A stretch of DNA of 64,000 nt from Streptomyces sp. LUP30 (GCF_001746365.1 NZ_MJAJ01000052.1:1-64000), one strand, 5' to 3'. Shown: positions 26,205 to 36,493, numbered from the stretch's first letter. Made by a program: numbers and translations. The notes: generated from the sequence alone by a model not told the origin.

Positions 26205-27931
26205 ACCCGGCGTTCGCTGTCCCGGCCGTCGCCCTCGTCGTGGTGGCGACCGTGCTCGTCGGCGCGTTCGGTCTGCGCATCTCCCGCACCACCTCCGACT
26301 TCTACGTCGCCTCCCGCACCGTCGGCCCGCGCCTCAACGCGGCCGCCATCAGCGGCGAGTACCTCTCCGCCGCCTCCTTCCTCGGGATCGCCGGACTCGT
26401 CCTGGTCCAGGGGCCGGACATGCTCTGGTACCCGGTCGGCTACACCGCCGGCTATCTGGTGCTGCTGCTGTTCGTCGCGGCCCCGCTGCGGCGCTCGGGC
26501 GCCTACACCCTCCCCGACTTCGCCGAGGCGCGCCTCGCCTCGCAGGCGGTCAGACGGCTCGCGGGCGCCTTCGTCGTCGGCGTGGGATGGCTCTACCTGA
26601 TCCCTCAACTCCAGGGCGCCGGGCTGACGTTGACCGTGCTGACGGGCGCGCCCGACTCGCTCGGCGGAGTCATCGTCGCCGTCGTCGTCACGGCGACCGT
26701 CGCCGCGGGCGGCATGCGCAGCATCACCTTCGTGCAGGCCTTCCAGTACTGGCTCAAGCTCACCGCCCTCCTCGTCCCCGCCCTCTTCCTGGCGCTCGCC
26801 TGGCAGGGCGACGGCGCTCCCCGCGACGCCTTCGAGGAACCGCCCGCCTTCCGCGACCAGCGGGTCGTCCGGGTCGACGCCACCCTCGACCTCGAGCTGG
26901 ACCGCCCGCTGACCGTCACGGTGGACGGCACGGTCGACGGCCGCCCCTACGAGGGCGCCGTCCTGCGGCTGGCCGCCGGCTCCCACCACATCGAGCGCGG
27001 CGCCCGCCTCACCTTCGCCCGCGGCGCCGCGGTGCCCACCGCCGAGCGCGGCAGCAACGGCGGCATGTCGACCTCCCTGGCCGCCGGCCGCGAGGAACGC
27101 CCGCTGTACGCCACTTACGGGCTGATCCTCGCCACGTTCCTCGGCACCATGGGCCTGCCGCACGTCGTCGTCCGCTTCTACACCAGCCCGCACGGGGTGG
27201 CCGCCCGCCGCACCACGGTCGCCGTCCTCGCGCTGATCGGCGCGTTCTACCTGCTGCCGCCGCTCTACGGCGCCCTCGGCCGCCTCTACACCCCCGAGCT
27301 CGCCCTCAGCGGCGACGCCGACGCCGCCGTCCTGCTGCTGCCCGACCGGGTGATCGGCGGCCTCGGCGGCGACCTGCTGGGCGCGCTGGTCGCCGGGGGC
27401 GCGTTCGCCGCGTTCCTGTCCACCGCGTCCGGGCTGACGATGGCCGTGGCCGGCGTCCTCACCCAGGACGTGCTGCCGACCCGCGGCGTACGGCACTTCC
27501 GCCTGGGCACCGGGCTCGCCATGGCCGCGCCCCTCGCGGCGAGTTTCCTGGTCGGCGGCCTGCCGGTGGCCGACGCCGTCGGACTGGCCTTCGCGGTGTC
27601 GGCGTCCTCCTTCTGCCCGCTCCTCGTCCTGGGCATCTGGTGGCGACGGCTGACCCCGCCCGGCGCGGCCGCCGGGATGCTGGTGGGCGGCGGGTCGGCG
27701 TTCGTCGCCGTCGCCGCGACCATGGCGGGCCTGCCGGGCACGGGCGCCGTGCACGCCCTGCTCGCCTGGCCCGCGCTGTGGTCCGTGCCGCTCGGCTTCC
27801 TCACCATGATCCTGGTGTCCCTGGCCACCCCCGGGCGCGTCCCGGCCGGCACGGCGGCGATCCTGGCCCGCTTCCACCTGCCGGAGGAACTGCGCACGGA
27901 AGAGCTGCGGGCCGCGGAGGCGAGGGCATGA
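26201..27931 (+). CDS. Sodium:solute symporter (SSS family, ActP-like)
   Basis: The 576-residue integral membrane protein has about 12-13 hydrophobic helices. SSS landmarks are SDFYVASRTVGPRLNAAAIS near the N-terminus, EYLSAASFLG, GAYTLPDFAEAR, and FAAFLSTASGLTMAVAGV in the second half (sodium-site helix). A ~100-residue polar loop around residues 210-310 lies between membrane segments. Closest general match is the acetate/pyruvate-type branch; the substrate is not proven. The GTG start overlaps the previous stop and the gene ends in an ATGA overlap with the sensor kinase. Confidence 0.92.
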   Translation: MNPAFAVPAVALVVVATVLVGAFGLRISRTTSDFYVASRTVGPRLNAAAISGEYLSAASFLGIAGLVLVQGPDMLWYPVGYTAGYLVLLLFVAAPLRRSGAYTLPDFAEARLASQAVRRLAGAFVVGVGWLYLIPQLQGAGLTLTVLTGAPDSLGGVIVAVVVTATVAAGGMRSITFVQAFQYWLKLTALLVPALFLALAWQGDGAPRDAFEEPPAFRDQRVVRVDATLDLELDRPLTVTVDGTVDGRPYEGAVLRLAAGSHHIERGARLTFARGAAVPTAERGSNGGMSTSLAAGREERPLYATYGLILATFLGTMGLPHVVVRFYTSPHGVAARRTTVAVLALIGAFYLLPPLYGALGRLYTPELALSGDADAAVLLLPDRVIGGLGGDLLGALVAGGAFAAFLSTASGLTMAVAGVLTQDVLPTRGVRHFRLGTGLAMAAPLAASFLVGGLPVADAVGLAFAVSASSFCPLLVLGIWWRRLTPPGAAAGMLVGGGSAFVAVAATMAGLPGTGAVHALLAWPALWSVPLGFLTMILVSLATPGRVPAGTAAILARFHLPEELRTEELRAAEARA

Positions 27932-29133
27932 GCGGCTTCCTCGCGGGGGTGTGCATCGCGATCCTGCCGTTCCTCGCCGCCGGCTTTTGGCTGGGCCGCC
28001 GCACCGCCCGCCCGGAGAGCCTGGGCGGCCTGGGCACCCCCGTCGAGCACGCCACCTTCCAGACCCTGCACACCGCGTCCCTCGCCACGCCCCCGCTGCG
28101 GGCCGGCCTCACGGAGGAGACGGCCCGCAGATCCGCCCGCAGACTGCGCACCCTGCTCGGCACGGACGCGCTGTGCCTGACCGACCAGAAGGAGGTGCTG
28201 GCCTGGGACGGGGTGGGGTCGCATCACCGCACCGAGATCATGGAGCGACTGGCCGGACCTCTGGAGAGCGGCCGGGGCGAGGCCTTCCGTCTCACCTGTG
28301 AGCACGCCGACTGTCCCGTCCGCTGGGCCGTGGTGGCCCCCCTCACCGTCGACGACCGGGTGCACGGAGCCCTCGTCGCGTGCGCGCCCCGGGAGTCCGC
28401 CGTCCTGGTCCGGGCAGCGGGGGAGGTGGCCCGCTGGGTGAGCGTCCAGCTGGAGCTGGCCGACCTCGACCAGTCCCGCACCAGACTCATCGAGGCCGAG
28501 ATCAAGGCTCTGCGCGCCCAGATCTCCCCGCACTTCGTGTTCAACTCGCTCGCCGTGATCGCCTCGTTCGTGCGCACAGACCCCGAGCGCGCCCGTGAAC
28601 TGCTCCTGGAGTTCGCCGACTTCACCCGCTACTCGTTCCGCCGGCACGGCGACTTCACCACCCTCGCCGACGAGCTGCACGCCATCGACCACTACCTGGC
28701 CCTGGTCCGCGCCCGTTTCGGCGACCGTCTCGCCGTCACCCTCCAGATAGCACCGGAGGTGCTGCCGGTGGCCCTGCCCTTCCTCTGCCTGCAGCCGCTC
28801 GTGGAGAACGCCGTCAAGCACGGACTGGAGGGCAAGGCGGACAAATGCCACATCCGGATCACGGCGCAGGACGCGGGAGCCGAGGCCCTGGTCGTCATCG
28901 AGGACGACGGCGCGGGCATGGACCCGGTGCTGCTGCGTCGCATCCTGGCCGGCGAGGTCAGTCCGTCCGGCGGCATCGGCCTGTCCAACGTGGACGACCG
29001 GCTGCGCCAGGTCTACGGCGACGACCACGGCCTCGTGATCGAGACCGCCCTCGGAGCGGGCATGAAGATCACCGCCCGGCTGCCGAAGTACCAGCCGGGC
29101 GTGCACTCGGCGGGCCGCCTCGCCCCCGGCTGA
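27928..29133 (+). CDS. LytS-like sensor histidine kinase
   Basis: 401 residues: one N-terminal membrane helix (FLAGVCIAILPFLAAGFWLG), a GAF-like region (~50-180, with Cys-containing LTCEHADCPVRWAVVAPLTV), a His_kinase domain (QISPHFVFNSLAVIASFVR, phospho-His ~202) and a HATPase (~295-390, LQPLVENAVKHGLEG, SGGIGLSNVDDRL). It lacks the multi-TM 5TMR domain of classical LytS, so sensing is likely cytoplasmic or through the neighbouring transporter. It is coupled to the symporter by ATGA and completes the regulator-transporter-sensor operon. Confidence 0.94.
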   Translation: MSGFLAGVCIAILPFLAAGFWLGRRTARPESLGGLGTPVEHATFQTLHTASLATPPLRAGLTEETARRSARRLRTLLGTDALCLTDQKEVLAWDGVGSHHRTEIMERLAGPLESGRGEAFRLTCEHADCPVRWAVVAPLTVDDRVHGALVACAPRESAVLVRAAGEVARWVSVQLELADLDQSRTRLIEAEIKALRAQISPHFVFNSLAVIASFVRTDPERARELLLEFADFTRYSFRRHGDFTTLADELHAIDHYLALVRARFGDRLAVTLQIAPEVLPVALPFLCLQPLVENAVKHGLEGKADKCHIRITAQDAGAEALVVIEDDGAGMDPVLLRRILAGEVSPSGGIGLSNVDDRLRQVYGDDHGLVIETALGAGMKITARLPKYQPGVHSAGRLAPG

Positions 29134-29304
29134 TCAGCCGGTCCGCATCACGACCAGGGCGAGCGTGATCAGGCCCAGCACGACCCAGCCGAACCACAGC
29201 CAGCCGTTGCTGCCGAGCGCCACCGTGTAGGCGGTCACCATGACGAGCCCGCCGACGGTGAGCACCCCCATGGTCTTCGTGGAACTGTCCGTGGTACCGG
29301 CCAT
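29134..29304 (-). CDS. Small two-helix membrane protein
   Basis: 56 residues with two hydrophobic helices (MGVLTVGGLVMVTAYTVALG and GWLWFGWVVLGLITLALVVM). The ATG at 29304 follows AGGAGG at 8 nt. It converges with the kinase gene with no gap between the stop codons. It lies 61 bp downstream of the CtaG-like gene in the same direction and could be co-transcribed. Function unknown. Confidence 0.8.
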   Translation of the reverse strand: MAGTTDSSTKTMGVLTVGGLVMVTAYTVALGSNGWLWFGWVVLGLITLALVVMRTG

Positions 29305-29365
29305 CGAGACACCCTCCTCGGGGCCGCCCTGCGCAGGGCGCGTCCCCCTCCATGGTGCCCCGGGT

Positions 29366-30316
29366 TCAGCGCCCGCGTGCGTCGAGTGACGCAAGATAGG
29401 CGTTGTACGCCTCCAGCTCCTGGTCCCCGTCGCGGTCCGCGGCCCGGTCCTTGCGCTTGGCCTGCCGCTGTTCGGAGCCGTACCACTGGAACAGCAGCGC
29501 TATCAGCACCAGTACGGACGGGACCTCGCTGAACGCCCAGGCGATGCCGCCCGCCGCGTTCTGGTCGGCCAGCGCGTCGATGCCGAGGGAGGCGGGCGGG
29601 TTCTTGAACGTCTCCACCATGGGCTGCGAGGCCATCATCAGCGCGATGCCGAAGAACGCGTGGAACGGCATGCCCGCGAACAGCTCCAGCATCCGCATCA
29701 GGTAGCCCGGCCGGTTCGGCCCCGGGTCGACGCCGATGATCGGCCAGAAGAACACCACGCCGACGGCCAGGAAGTGCACCATCATCGCGAGGTGCCCGGT
29801 CTTCGACCCCATCAGGAAGTCGAACAGCGGCGTGAAGTACAGCGCGTAGAGACTCGCGATGAACAGCGGGATGGTGAACGCGGGATGGGTGATGATCCGC
29901 ATGTACCGGCTGTGCAGGAGCATCAGCAGCAGTTCGCGCGGCCCCTTGCGGCCCCGGCCGGCGGCCGGCAGCGCGCGCAGCGCGAGCGTCATGGGCGCGC
30001 CGAGCAGGAGCAGGATCGGCGACAGCATGCTGATCACCATGTGCTGCACCATGTGCACGCTGAACATGACCATGCCGTAGTCGTTCAGCCCGGTGCACAT
30101 CACCAGCGCGACGGTCAGCACGCCGACGACGAACGACACGGTCCGCCCCGCCGACCACGCGTCGCCGCGCCGCCGCAGCCGCACCACGCCCCACGCGTAC
30201 AGGCCGAGTCCCACCGCACAGGCGACGAGGAAGAACGGGTCCGCCGACCACTGAAGACCGCGTCCCAGCGTGAACGGCGGCAGATCCATGGTCATGCCGT
30301 GCCCGCCGTGATCCAT
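29366..30316 (-). CDS. CtaG-like cytochrome c oxidase assembly membrane protein
   Basis: The 316-residue polytopic protein of the caa3_CtaG family (about 7 helices). The N-terminus MDHGGHGMTM is His/Met-rich and may bind copper. Conserved features are FSVHMVQHMVISMLSPILLL and GMPFHAFFGIALM, with membrane-embedded histidines that could carry copper or heme-related ligands. The start has SD AGGAG at 8 nt. The family supports assembly of copper centres in terminal oxidases; no oxidase genes are in this window. Confidence 0.9.
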   Translation of the reverse strand: MDHGGHGMTMDLPPFTLGRGLQWSADPFFLVACAVGLGLYAWGVVRLRRRGDAWSAGRTVSFVVGVLTVALVMCTGLNDYGMVMFSVHMVQHMVISMLSPILLLLGAPMTLALRALPAAGRGRKGPRELLLMLLHSRYMRIITHPAFTIPLFIASLYALYFTPLFDFLMGSKTGHLAMMVHFLAVGVVFFWPIIGVDPGPNRPGYLMRMLELFAGMPFHAFFGIALMMASQPMVETFKNPPASLGIDALADQNAAGGIAWAFSEVPSVLVLIALLFQWYGSEQRQAKRKDRAADRDGDQELEAYNAYLASLDARGR

Positions 30317-30372
30317 TGCGCCGGCTCCTGATTCGTGGGGGGTTGTACGTTTCCTGCCGCCCCAAGAGTAGA

Positions 30373-30406
30373 GCCGCCCCCGGCGCTCGCTGTCACCGGG
30401 GGCGGC
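30373..30406 (-). terminator. Hairpin terminator downstream of pfkA
   Basis: The perfect 11-bp stem GCCGCCCCCGG / CCGGGGGCGGC with a 12-nt loop lies 25 bp beyond the pfkA stop and before the ctaG-like gene, both on the minus strand. Confidence 0.8.
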
Positions 30407-30430
30407 CGCAGTCGTGGCCCTTCTGCAGGA

Positions 30431-31456
30431 CTACAGGACGGTCTCGGCTTCGTCGTACCGCTGCGCGGGAACCGTCTTCAGCGTCTCGACGGCCTCCGCC
30501 AGCGGCACCATGACGATGTCCGTGCCGCGCAGGGCCGTCATGTGACCGAACTCGCCCCGGTGCACGGCCTCCACCGCGTGCCAGCCGAACCGGGTGGCCA
30601 GCACCCGGTCGTAGGCGGTCGGCGTGCCGCCGCGCTGCACATGGCCCAGGATGACCGGCCGGGCCTCCTTCCCGAGCCGGGACTCCAGCTCGATGGAGAG
30701 CTGGCGGGCGATCCCGGCGAACCGCTCGTGCCCGTAGACGTCCTTGCCGCCCTCGTCGAAGGCCATGCCACCCGGCGCGGGCTTCGCGCCCTCCGCCGCG
30801 ACGACGATCGCGAACCGCTTGCCCGCCTCGAACCGCGCGCCGACCCGACGGGCCAGCTCCTCGATGTCGAAGGGCCGCTCCGGCACGACGATGGCGTGCG
30901 CGCCCGCCGCCATGCCGGAGTGCAGCGCTATCCAGCCGGTGTGGCGCCCCATGACCTCGACGACCAGCACCCGCTGGTGCGACTCGGCGGTCGTCTTCAG
31001 CCGGTCGAGGGCCTCGGTCGCCACGCCGACGGCCGTGTCGAAGCCGAAGGTCACGTCGGTGACGGCGATGTCGTTGTCGATGGTCTTGGGCACTCCCACG
31101 ATGGGCAGCCCGCTGTCGGACATCAGCCGGGCGGCCTTGAGGGTGCCTTCACCGCCGATCGGGATGATCGCGTCGAGGCCGAGCTCCTCCACGTGGCCCC
31201 GGGCGCGCTCCACCCCGTCCCGCAGATGCGAGGGCTGGACGCGGGAGGAACCGAGGATCGTGCCGCCGCGGGCGAGGATGCCGTTCACCGCGTCGAGGTC
31301 GAGCTTGAGGTAGTCGCACTCCAGGAGGCCCTTCCAGCCGTCCCGGAAGCCGATGACCTCGTCGCCGTGGTCGGCGACGGCACGGTGCACGACGGACCGG
31401 ATGACGGCGTTCAGGCCGGGGCAGTCGCCGCCGGACGTGAGGACACCAATGCGCAT
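30431..31456 (-). CDS. pfkA: 6-phosphofructokinase
   Basis: Phosphorylates fructose 6-phosphate in glycolysis. The 341-residue protein has the phosphate loop TSGGDCPGLNAVIR, GGEGTLKAA, the catalytic PKTIDNDI, MGRHTGWIAL and GHVQRGGTPTAYDR. At the donor-specificity positions it carries Gly (GGEGT, E. coli position 104) and Lys (PKTIDND, position 124). This mixed type is known for ATP-dependent actinomycete PFKs related to the pyrophosphate enzymes, so ATP is the likely donor. The ATG at 31456 gives the standard MRIGVLTSGGD start. Confidence 0.96.
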   Translation of the reverse strand: MRIGVLTSGGDCPGLNAVIRSVVHRAVADHGDEVIGFRDGWKGLLECDYLKLDLDAVNGILARGGTILGSSRVQPSHLRDGVERARGHVEELGLDAIIPIGGEGTLKAARLMSDSGLPIVGVPKTIDNDIAVTDVTFGFDTAVGVATEALDRLKTTAESHQRVLVVEVMGRHTGWIALHSGMAAGAHAIVVPERPFDIEELARRVGARFEAGKRFAIVVAAEGAKPAPGGMAFDEGGKDVYGHERFAGIARQLSIELESRLGKEARPVILGHVQRGGTPTAYDRVLATRFGWHAVEAVHRGEFGHMTALRGTDIVMVPLAEAVETLKTVPAQRYDEAETVL

Positions 31457-31646
31457 AGCCCGAAACAACCTTCTTCACGAGGGCCGGTCCGGACCACGCT
31501 GTCCGGCTCGAATCCCCGCCACCCTAGCGTCAGGAGGGGGCGGGGCCGAAGCACGCGTCCGCCTGCTGGACGTGCCTGCTCACCTGTGCGGACGCAGCGT
31601 CATACGGGCTGCTGACGGCGGCCCGAAGATCGGGTGAACATACAGG

Positions 31647-32375
31647 TCACGCAGGCTGCTGGGCGGCCGCGATGCGCTCGCTGCGGAGCGCCTCGTACCA
31701 GTGGTCGTCGATCGGCGGCAGCGCGTTGACGTCGAGCGCCAGCTTCAGCAGCAGGTCGGCGATCAGCGGGTTGCGCGCCAGCACCGGGCCGTGCATGTAC
31801 GTGCCGAACACGGTGTCGTTGTACGCGCCCTCGGTGCCGTCGCCGGTGCCGTTGCCCTTGCCGAGCGAGACGCGGGCCAGGGGGCGGGCGGTCGGGCCGA
31901 GGTGGGTGATGCCCTGGTGGTTCTCGAACCCGGTCAGCGGGGGCAGACCGAGCCTCGGGTCGATGTCCCCGAGGACGTCGCCGACGCAGCGCTCGCCCTC
32001 GCCGCGCGTCGTCGTCACGTCCAGCAGGCCGAGGCCCGGCTCGCGCTGGCCGAGGTCGTTGACGAACTCGTGGCCCAGGATCTGGTAGCCGGCGCAGACC
32101 GCGAAGACGATCGCGCCGTTGTTCACCGCCTGGTACAGGTGCCCGTCACGGCGCAGCCGTTCCGCCGCGAGCCGCTGCGGCCGGTCCTCGCCGCCGCCGA
32201 TGAGGTAGATGTCGCCGGAGGTCGGGATCGGCTGGTCGCTGCGCACGTCGAGCCGGGCCACGTCCAGCCCGCGCTGCCGGGCGCGTCGTTCGACGACGAG
32301 GGCGTTGCCCTGGTCGCCGTAGGTGCTCAGCAGGTCGGGGTAGATCCACACCAGCCGCAGTTGGTTGTCGCTCAT
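31647..32375 (-). CDS. gatD: Lipid II glutamine amidotransferase subunit GatD
   Basis: Class I glutaminase (CobB/CobQ-like) that feeds ammonia to MurT for amidation of D-glutamate in lipid II. The 242-residue product has WIYPDLLSTYGDQGN at the N-terminus, the nucleophile Cys in VFAVCAGYQILGHEF and the His in FGTYMHGPVLARNP. It is 22 bp downstream of murT with SD-like AAGGA between. The GatD/MurT pair is standard in Gram-positive bacteria including actinobacteria. Confidence 0.95.
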   Translation of the reverse strand: MSDNQLRLVWIYPDLLSTYGDQGNALVVERRARQRGLDVARLDVRSDQPIPTSGDIYLIGGGEDRPQRLAAERLRRDGHLYQAVNNGAIVFAVCAGYQILGHEFVNDLGQREPGLGLLDVTTTRGEGERCVGDVLGDIDPRLGLPPLTGFENHQGITHLGPTARPLARVSLGKGNGTGDGTEGAYNDTVFGTYMHGPVLARNPLIADLLLKLALDVNALPPIDDHWYEALRSERIAAAQQPA

Positions 32376-32397
32376 GGGAATGGGATCGTCCTTAGGG

Positions 32398-33636
32398 TCA
32401 GTTGCCGACGCGGCGGCGGAGGTCCTGGAACGCGGTGTAGTTCGCGATGACCTCGATCCGGCCCGGCGGCGCCTGCTGCACGGCCTGGTCGAGGTTCTCG
32501 CACACCTGGAAGTGCTGGTTGGCGACTTCGAGGCGCACCGCCAGGTCCAGCTTGCGGTCGCCGACGACGAAGATCGGGTGACCGGTCAGCCGGGTGTAGT
32601 CGACGTCCCACAGCCAGGAGGTGTCGGTGCCGTCGGCGCCGCGCGCGTTCACCGAGAGGATCACCGGGGTGGGCGGCGGATCGATCAGGCTGAACGTTTC
32701 GAGCCAGCCCGCGGGGTTCTTGGCGAGCAGCAGTCGGAGGTCGCGGCCCTGGAACTGGACGACGTCGTAGCGTCCGGCGACGGCCTGCACCGCGTACATC
32801 CGCTCCAGCGCCACCTGCGGCGGCACTCCGAAGACGGCGGCCACGGCGGCCGAGGAGGCGGCGTTGGCCTTGTTGGCGCGACCCGGCAGCTGCAGGTGGA
32901 TGGGCCAGGCGGACCCGTGCGGGTCGAGGACGTGGTCGCCGCTGAGCGCCCAGCTGGGCGTCGGCCGCCGGAAGCCGCACTCGCCGCAGAACCAGTCGTC
33001 CCCGGGCCGCTGCATGACGCCGCCGCAGGACGGGCACGACCAGGCGTCGTCCTTCCACATCTGCCCGGCGGCGACCCAGACGACGTTGGGGGACGAGGAG
33101 GCCGCCCACACCACCAGCGGGTCGTCGGCGTTGGCGACGACGACCGCCTTGGAGCCGGCGAGCCCCTCGCGCCAGTTCTCCGCGAGCATGCGCGTCTCGG
33201 CGGCGCGGTCCAGCTGGTCGCGGGAGAGGTTGAGCAGCGCGATGCACTTGGGGGCGGTGTCCCGGGCCACGCCCGCGAGGTACTTCTCGTCGACCTCGAT
33301 CACGCCGTAGCGGGCCTCGGAACCGCCCGCGAGGGCAGAGGTGATGCCGGCCGGCATGTTGGCGCCGAGCGCGTTGGACACGACCGGCCCGGCGGCGCGC
33401 AGCGCCTCGGCGATCAGCCGGGTGGTGGTGGTCTTGCCGTTGGTCGCCGAGACGAGGACGACGTCCAGGTTCTGGGCGAGCCGGGCGAGGAGGTCGGGGT
33501 CGAGCTTGAGCGCCACCCGGCCGCCGATCACCGAACCGCTGCCGCGCCCCGCCGCGCGCGACGCCGCCGCGACCGCCTTGCCGGCGGTCACGGCGATCTT
33601 GGCCCGCGGCGTGAGCGGGTCCGAGTTGCCTGCCAT
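32398..33636 (-). CDS. murT: Lipid II isoglutaminyl synthase subunit MurT
   Basis: Mur-ligase-like ATPase that activates the D-Glu alpha-carboxylate of lipid II for amidation with GatD. 412 residues: ATP loop VLVSATNGKTTTTRL (~60-75), central Mur ligase motifs (LNLSRDQLDRAAET), an inserted four-Cys zinc ribbon (CPSCGG and CGECG, ~200-225), and the MurT C-terminal DUF1727 domain (FSLIDPPPTPVILSVNARGA, DYTRLTGHPIFVVGDRKLD). It is the first gene of murT-gatD, divergent from def across 158 bp. Confidence 0.96.
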   Translation of the reverse strand: MAGNSDPLTPRAKIAVTAGKAVAAASRAAGRGSGSVIGGRVALKLDPDLLARLAQNLDVVLVSATNGKTTTTRLIAEALRAAGPVVSNALGANMPAGITSALAGGSEARYGVIEVDEKYLAGVARDTAPKCIALLNLSRDQLDRAAETRMLAENWREGLAGSKAVVVANADDPLVVWAASSSPNVVWVAAGQMWKDDAWSCPSCGGVMQRPGDDWFCGECGFRRPTPSWALSGDHVLDPHGSAWPIHLQLPGRANKANAASSAAVAAVFGVPPQVALERMYAVQAVAGRYDVVQFQGRDLRLLLAKNPAGWLETFSLIDPPPTPVILSVNARGADGTDTSWLWDVDYTRLTGHPIFVVGDRKLDLAVRLEVANQHFQVCENLDQAVQQAPPGRIEVIANYTAFQDLRRRVGN

Positions 33637-33794
33637 CAGTTCTCGATCCTCCTTGCGTACGCGCCGCGCCTCTGCCGTACGGCAACGTGGTAGGTGGTCA
33701 GCCTATCGAGATCCCCCCGCACTCCCGAATCCCGGGACCGCCTCCCGCCCGTGGACGGCATGCGCGTGTCACGAAGGACCGTACCCTTGCCGGC

Positions 33795-34334
33795 ATGCGA
33801 CACCGCTCCATCCCGGGCGCCCACGGGCGCGTCCGGCCCCTCACCCTGCTCGGCGACCCCGTCCTGCACACCCGTTGCGAGAACGTCACCGACTTCGGCC
33901 CCGAACTCGCCCGGCTCGTCGAGGACATGTTCGCGACGATGTACGCGGCCCGCGGGGTCGGCCTGGCGGCCAACCAGGTCGGCGAGCCCCTGCGGGTGTT
34001 CGTCTACGACTGCCCGGACGACGACGACGTCCGCCACCTGGGCCATGTGGTCAACCCGCGGCTGGTCCGGACGGACGGCATCGTGATGCGCGGCCCGGAG
34101 GGCTGTCTGTCCCTGCCGGGCCTGGAGGCGGGGACGGAGCGGTACGACGAGGCGGTGGTCGAGGGCTTCACGGCGGCGGGGGAGCCGGTCACCGTGCGCG
34201 GCACCGGGTTCTTCGCCCGATGCCTGCAGCACGAGGCCGACCATCTGGACGGCCGGGTGTACGCGGACCGGGTGACGGGCCTGCGCGGGCGCAGACTGGC
34301 CCGTCAGGTGCGCAGGGCCGAGTGGAGCGGCTGA
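33795..34334 (+). CDS. def: Peptide deformylase
   Basis: Removes the N-formyl group from nascent proteins. The 179-residue enzyme has all three deformylase motifs: I GVGLAANQVG, II EGCLSLPG, and III QHEADHLDG with the metal-binding HExxH and the motif II Cys. The start at 33795 fits the family; a -10-like TACCCT (33782-33787) lies 7 bp upstream of the ATG, so a leaderless mRNA is possible, although the -35 is weak. It is divergent from murT-gatD and convergent with a TetR gene. A second deformylase elsewhere would be usual in Streptomyces. Confidence 0.95.
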   Translation: MRHRSIPGAHGRVRPLTLLGDPVLHTRCENVTDFGPELARLVEDMFATMYAARGVGLAANQVGEPLRVFVYDCPDDDDVRHLGHVVNPRLVRTDGIVMRGPEGCLSLPGLEAGTERYDEAVVEGFTAAGEPVTVRGTGFFARCLQHEADHLDGRVYADRVTGLRGRRLARQVRRAEWSG

Positions 34335-34368
34335 GCCCACGGGCCCCGCGGCGCGAGTCCCGGCCCCC

Positions 34369-35010
34369 TCAGAAGCCGGGACCGCCGACCTTGTCGCCGG
34401 CCGCCGCGAGGCGGCCCCACAGCAGGTCGGCCAGGCTGCGCACCAGCTCCGCGCGGGAACAGGGCCGTTCGCCCAGCCACCAGTCGCCCGCCGCGTGCAT
34501 CATCCCGACGATCCCGTGGCCCCAGACCCGCGCGAGCTGCTGGCTGCCGGGCCCGAGGTCCAGACGTTCCTCGATGACCTGGGCGAGCTCCTCGCCCATC
34601 CGGCGCAGCAGAGGAGCCGAGTGCTTGCCGACGTCGAACCCCTGCTCGCCCACCGACCCGTCGGACGGGTGCATGAGGAACCGGTACACCTGCGGCCGGG
34701 CCTCGATGGCTGCCAGGTAGGTGTCGAGGGTCGCCTCGACCCGCTCCCGTCGTTCCGCCGGAGCGTCCAGCGCGGCGCGCAGCGAGTCGAGCAGCGCGTC
34801 GGTGTGCCGCTTGGCGAGGGCGGCGTACAGGCCTCCCTTGTCACCGAAGTGGCGGTAGAGGATGGGCTTGGTGATGCCGGCCTCGGCGGCGATGGCGTTC
34901 ATCGAGGCCTGTGGGCCGTCGCGCAGCACCACCCGGTCGGCGGCCTCCAGCAGTTCGCGCCGTCGGCGGTCGGCGGACCGCTGTTGCTCGGTCCGCTGCG
35001 TGGTGTCCAT
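34369..35010 (-). CDS. TetR-family transcriptional regulator
   Basis: 213 residues with an N-terminal TetR HTH (residues ~15-65: RRRELLEAADRVVLRDG, MNAIAAEAGITKPILYRHFG) and a helical ligand domain (LARVWGHGIVGMMHAAGDWW). The start is preceded by GGAG. It is divergent from an acyl-CoA dehydrogenase with repeated GTTAC/GTAAC elements in between, so it probably represses that gene and itself in response to an acyl-CoA-type ligand (inference). Confidence 0.92.
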   Translation of the reverse strand: MDTTQRTEQQRSADRRRRELLEAADRVVLRDGPQASMNAIAAEAGITKPILYRHFGDKGGLYAALAKRHTDALLDSLRAALDAPAERRERVEATLDTYLAAIEARPQVYRFLMHPSDGSVGEQGFDVGKHSAPLLRRMGEELAQVIEERLDLGPGSQQLARVWGHGIVGMMHAAGDWWLGERPCSRAELVRSLADLLWGRLAAAGDKVGGPGF

Positions 35011-35113
35011 GTGCTCTCCCCACCCGTGCTTGTTCGGTGACGCCTGCGCAAACTAACACCTGACAGCAGCCTGACAGCGAACGGGCCGCAGGGCTCCGGC
35101 CCGTCATCAGGAG

Positions 35114-35162
35114 TTGACTTTCCTACCGACGAGTAACAGACTCTCGGGTTACCGCTAGTAAC
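35114..35162 (+). promoter_or_regulatory. Promoter and TetR operator candidate before acyl-CoA dehydrogenase
   Basis: TTGACT (35114-35119) and CAGACT (35137-35142), 17 bp apart, form a promoter. It overlaps or is followed by GTAAC (35133-35137) and GTTAC-CGCTA-GTAAC (35148-35162), a perfect 5-bp inverted repeat. The middle GTTAC also pairs with the upstream GTAAC across 10 bp. Position suits TetR-type repression. Confidence 0.55.
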
Positions 35163-35186
35163 ACACGTTCCGCCGCTGGAGGGGAC

Positions 35187-36413
<1,227 letters not shown>

Positions 36414-36493
36414 CACGGCGGGCGCGGTGCGCGGGGGCCGATCGTGCGGTCCCCGCAACCCCCTCGACCCGCACGCGGGGACGAACCGGACCT

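Noticed and set aside
24463..27927. Long plus-strand extension upstream of the LytS-like kinase
   Set aside because: It overlaps the response regulator and the symporter in another frame and is Arg/Pro-rich; the kinase starts at the ATG at 27928.
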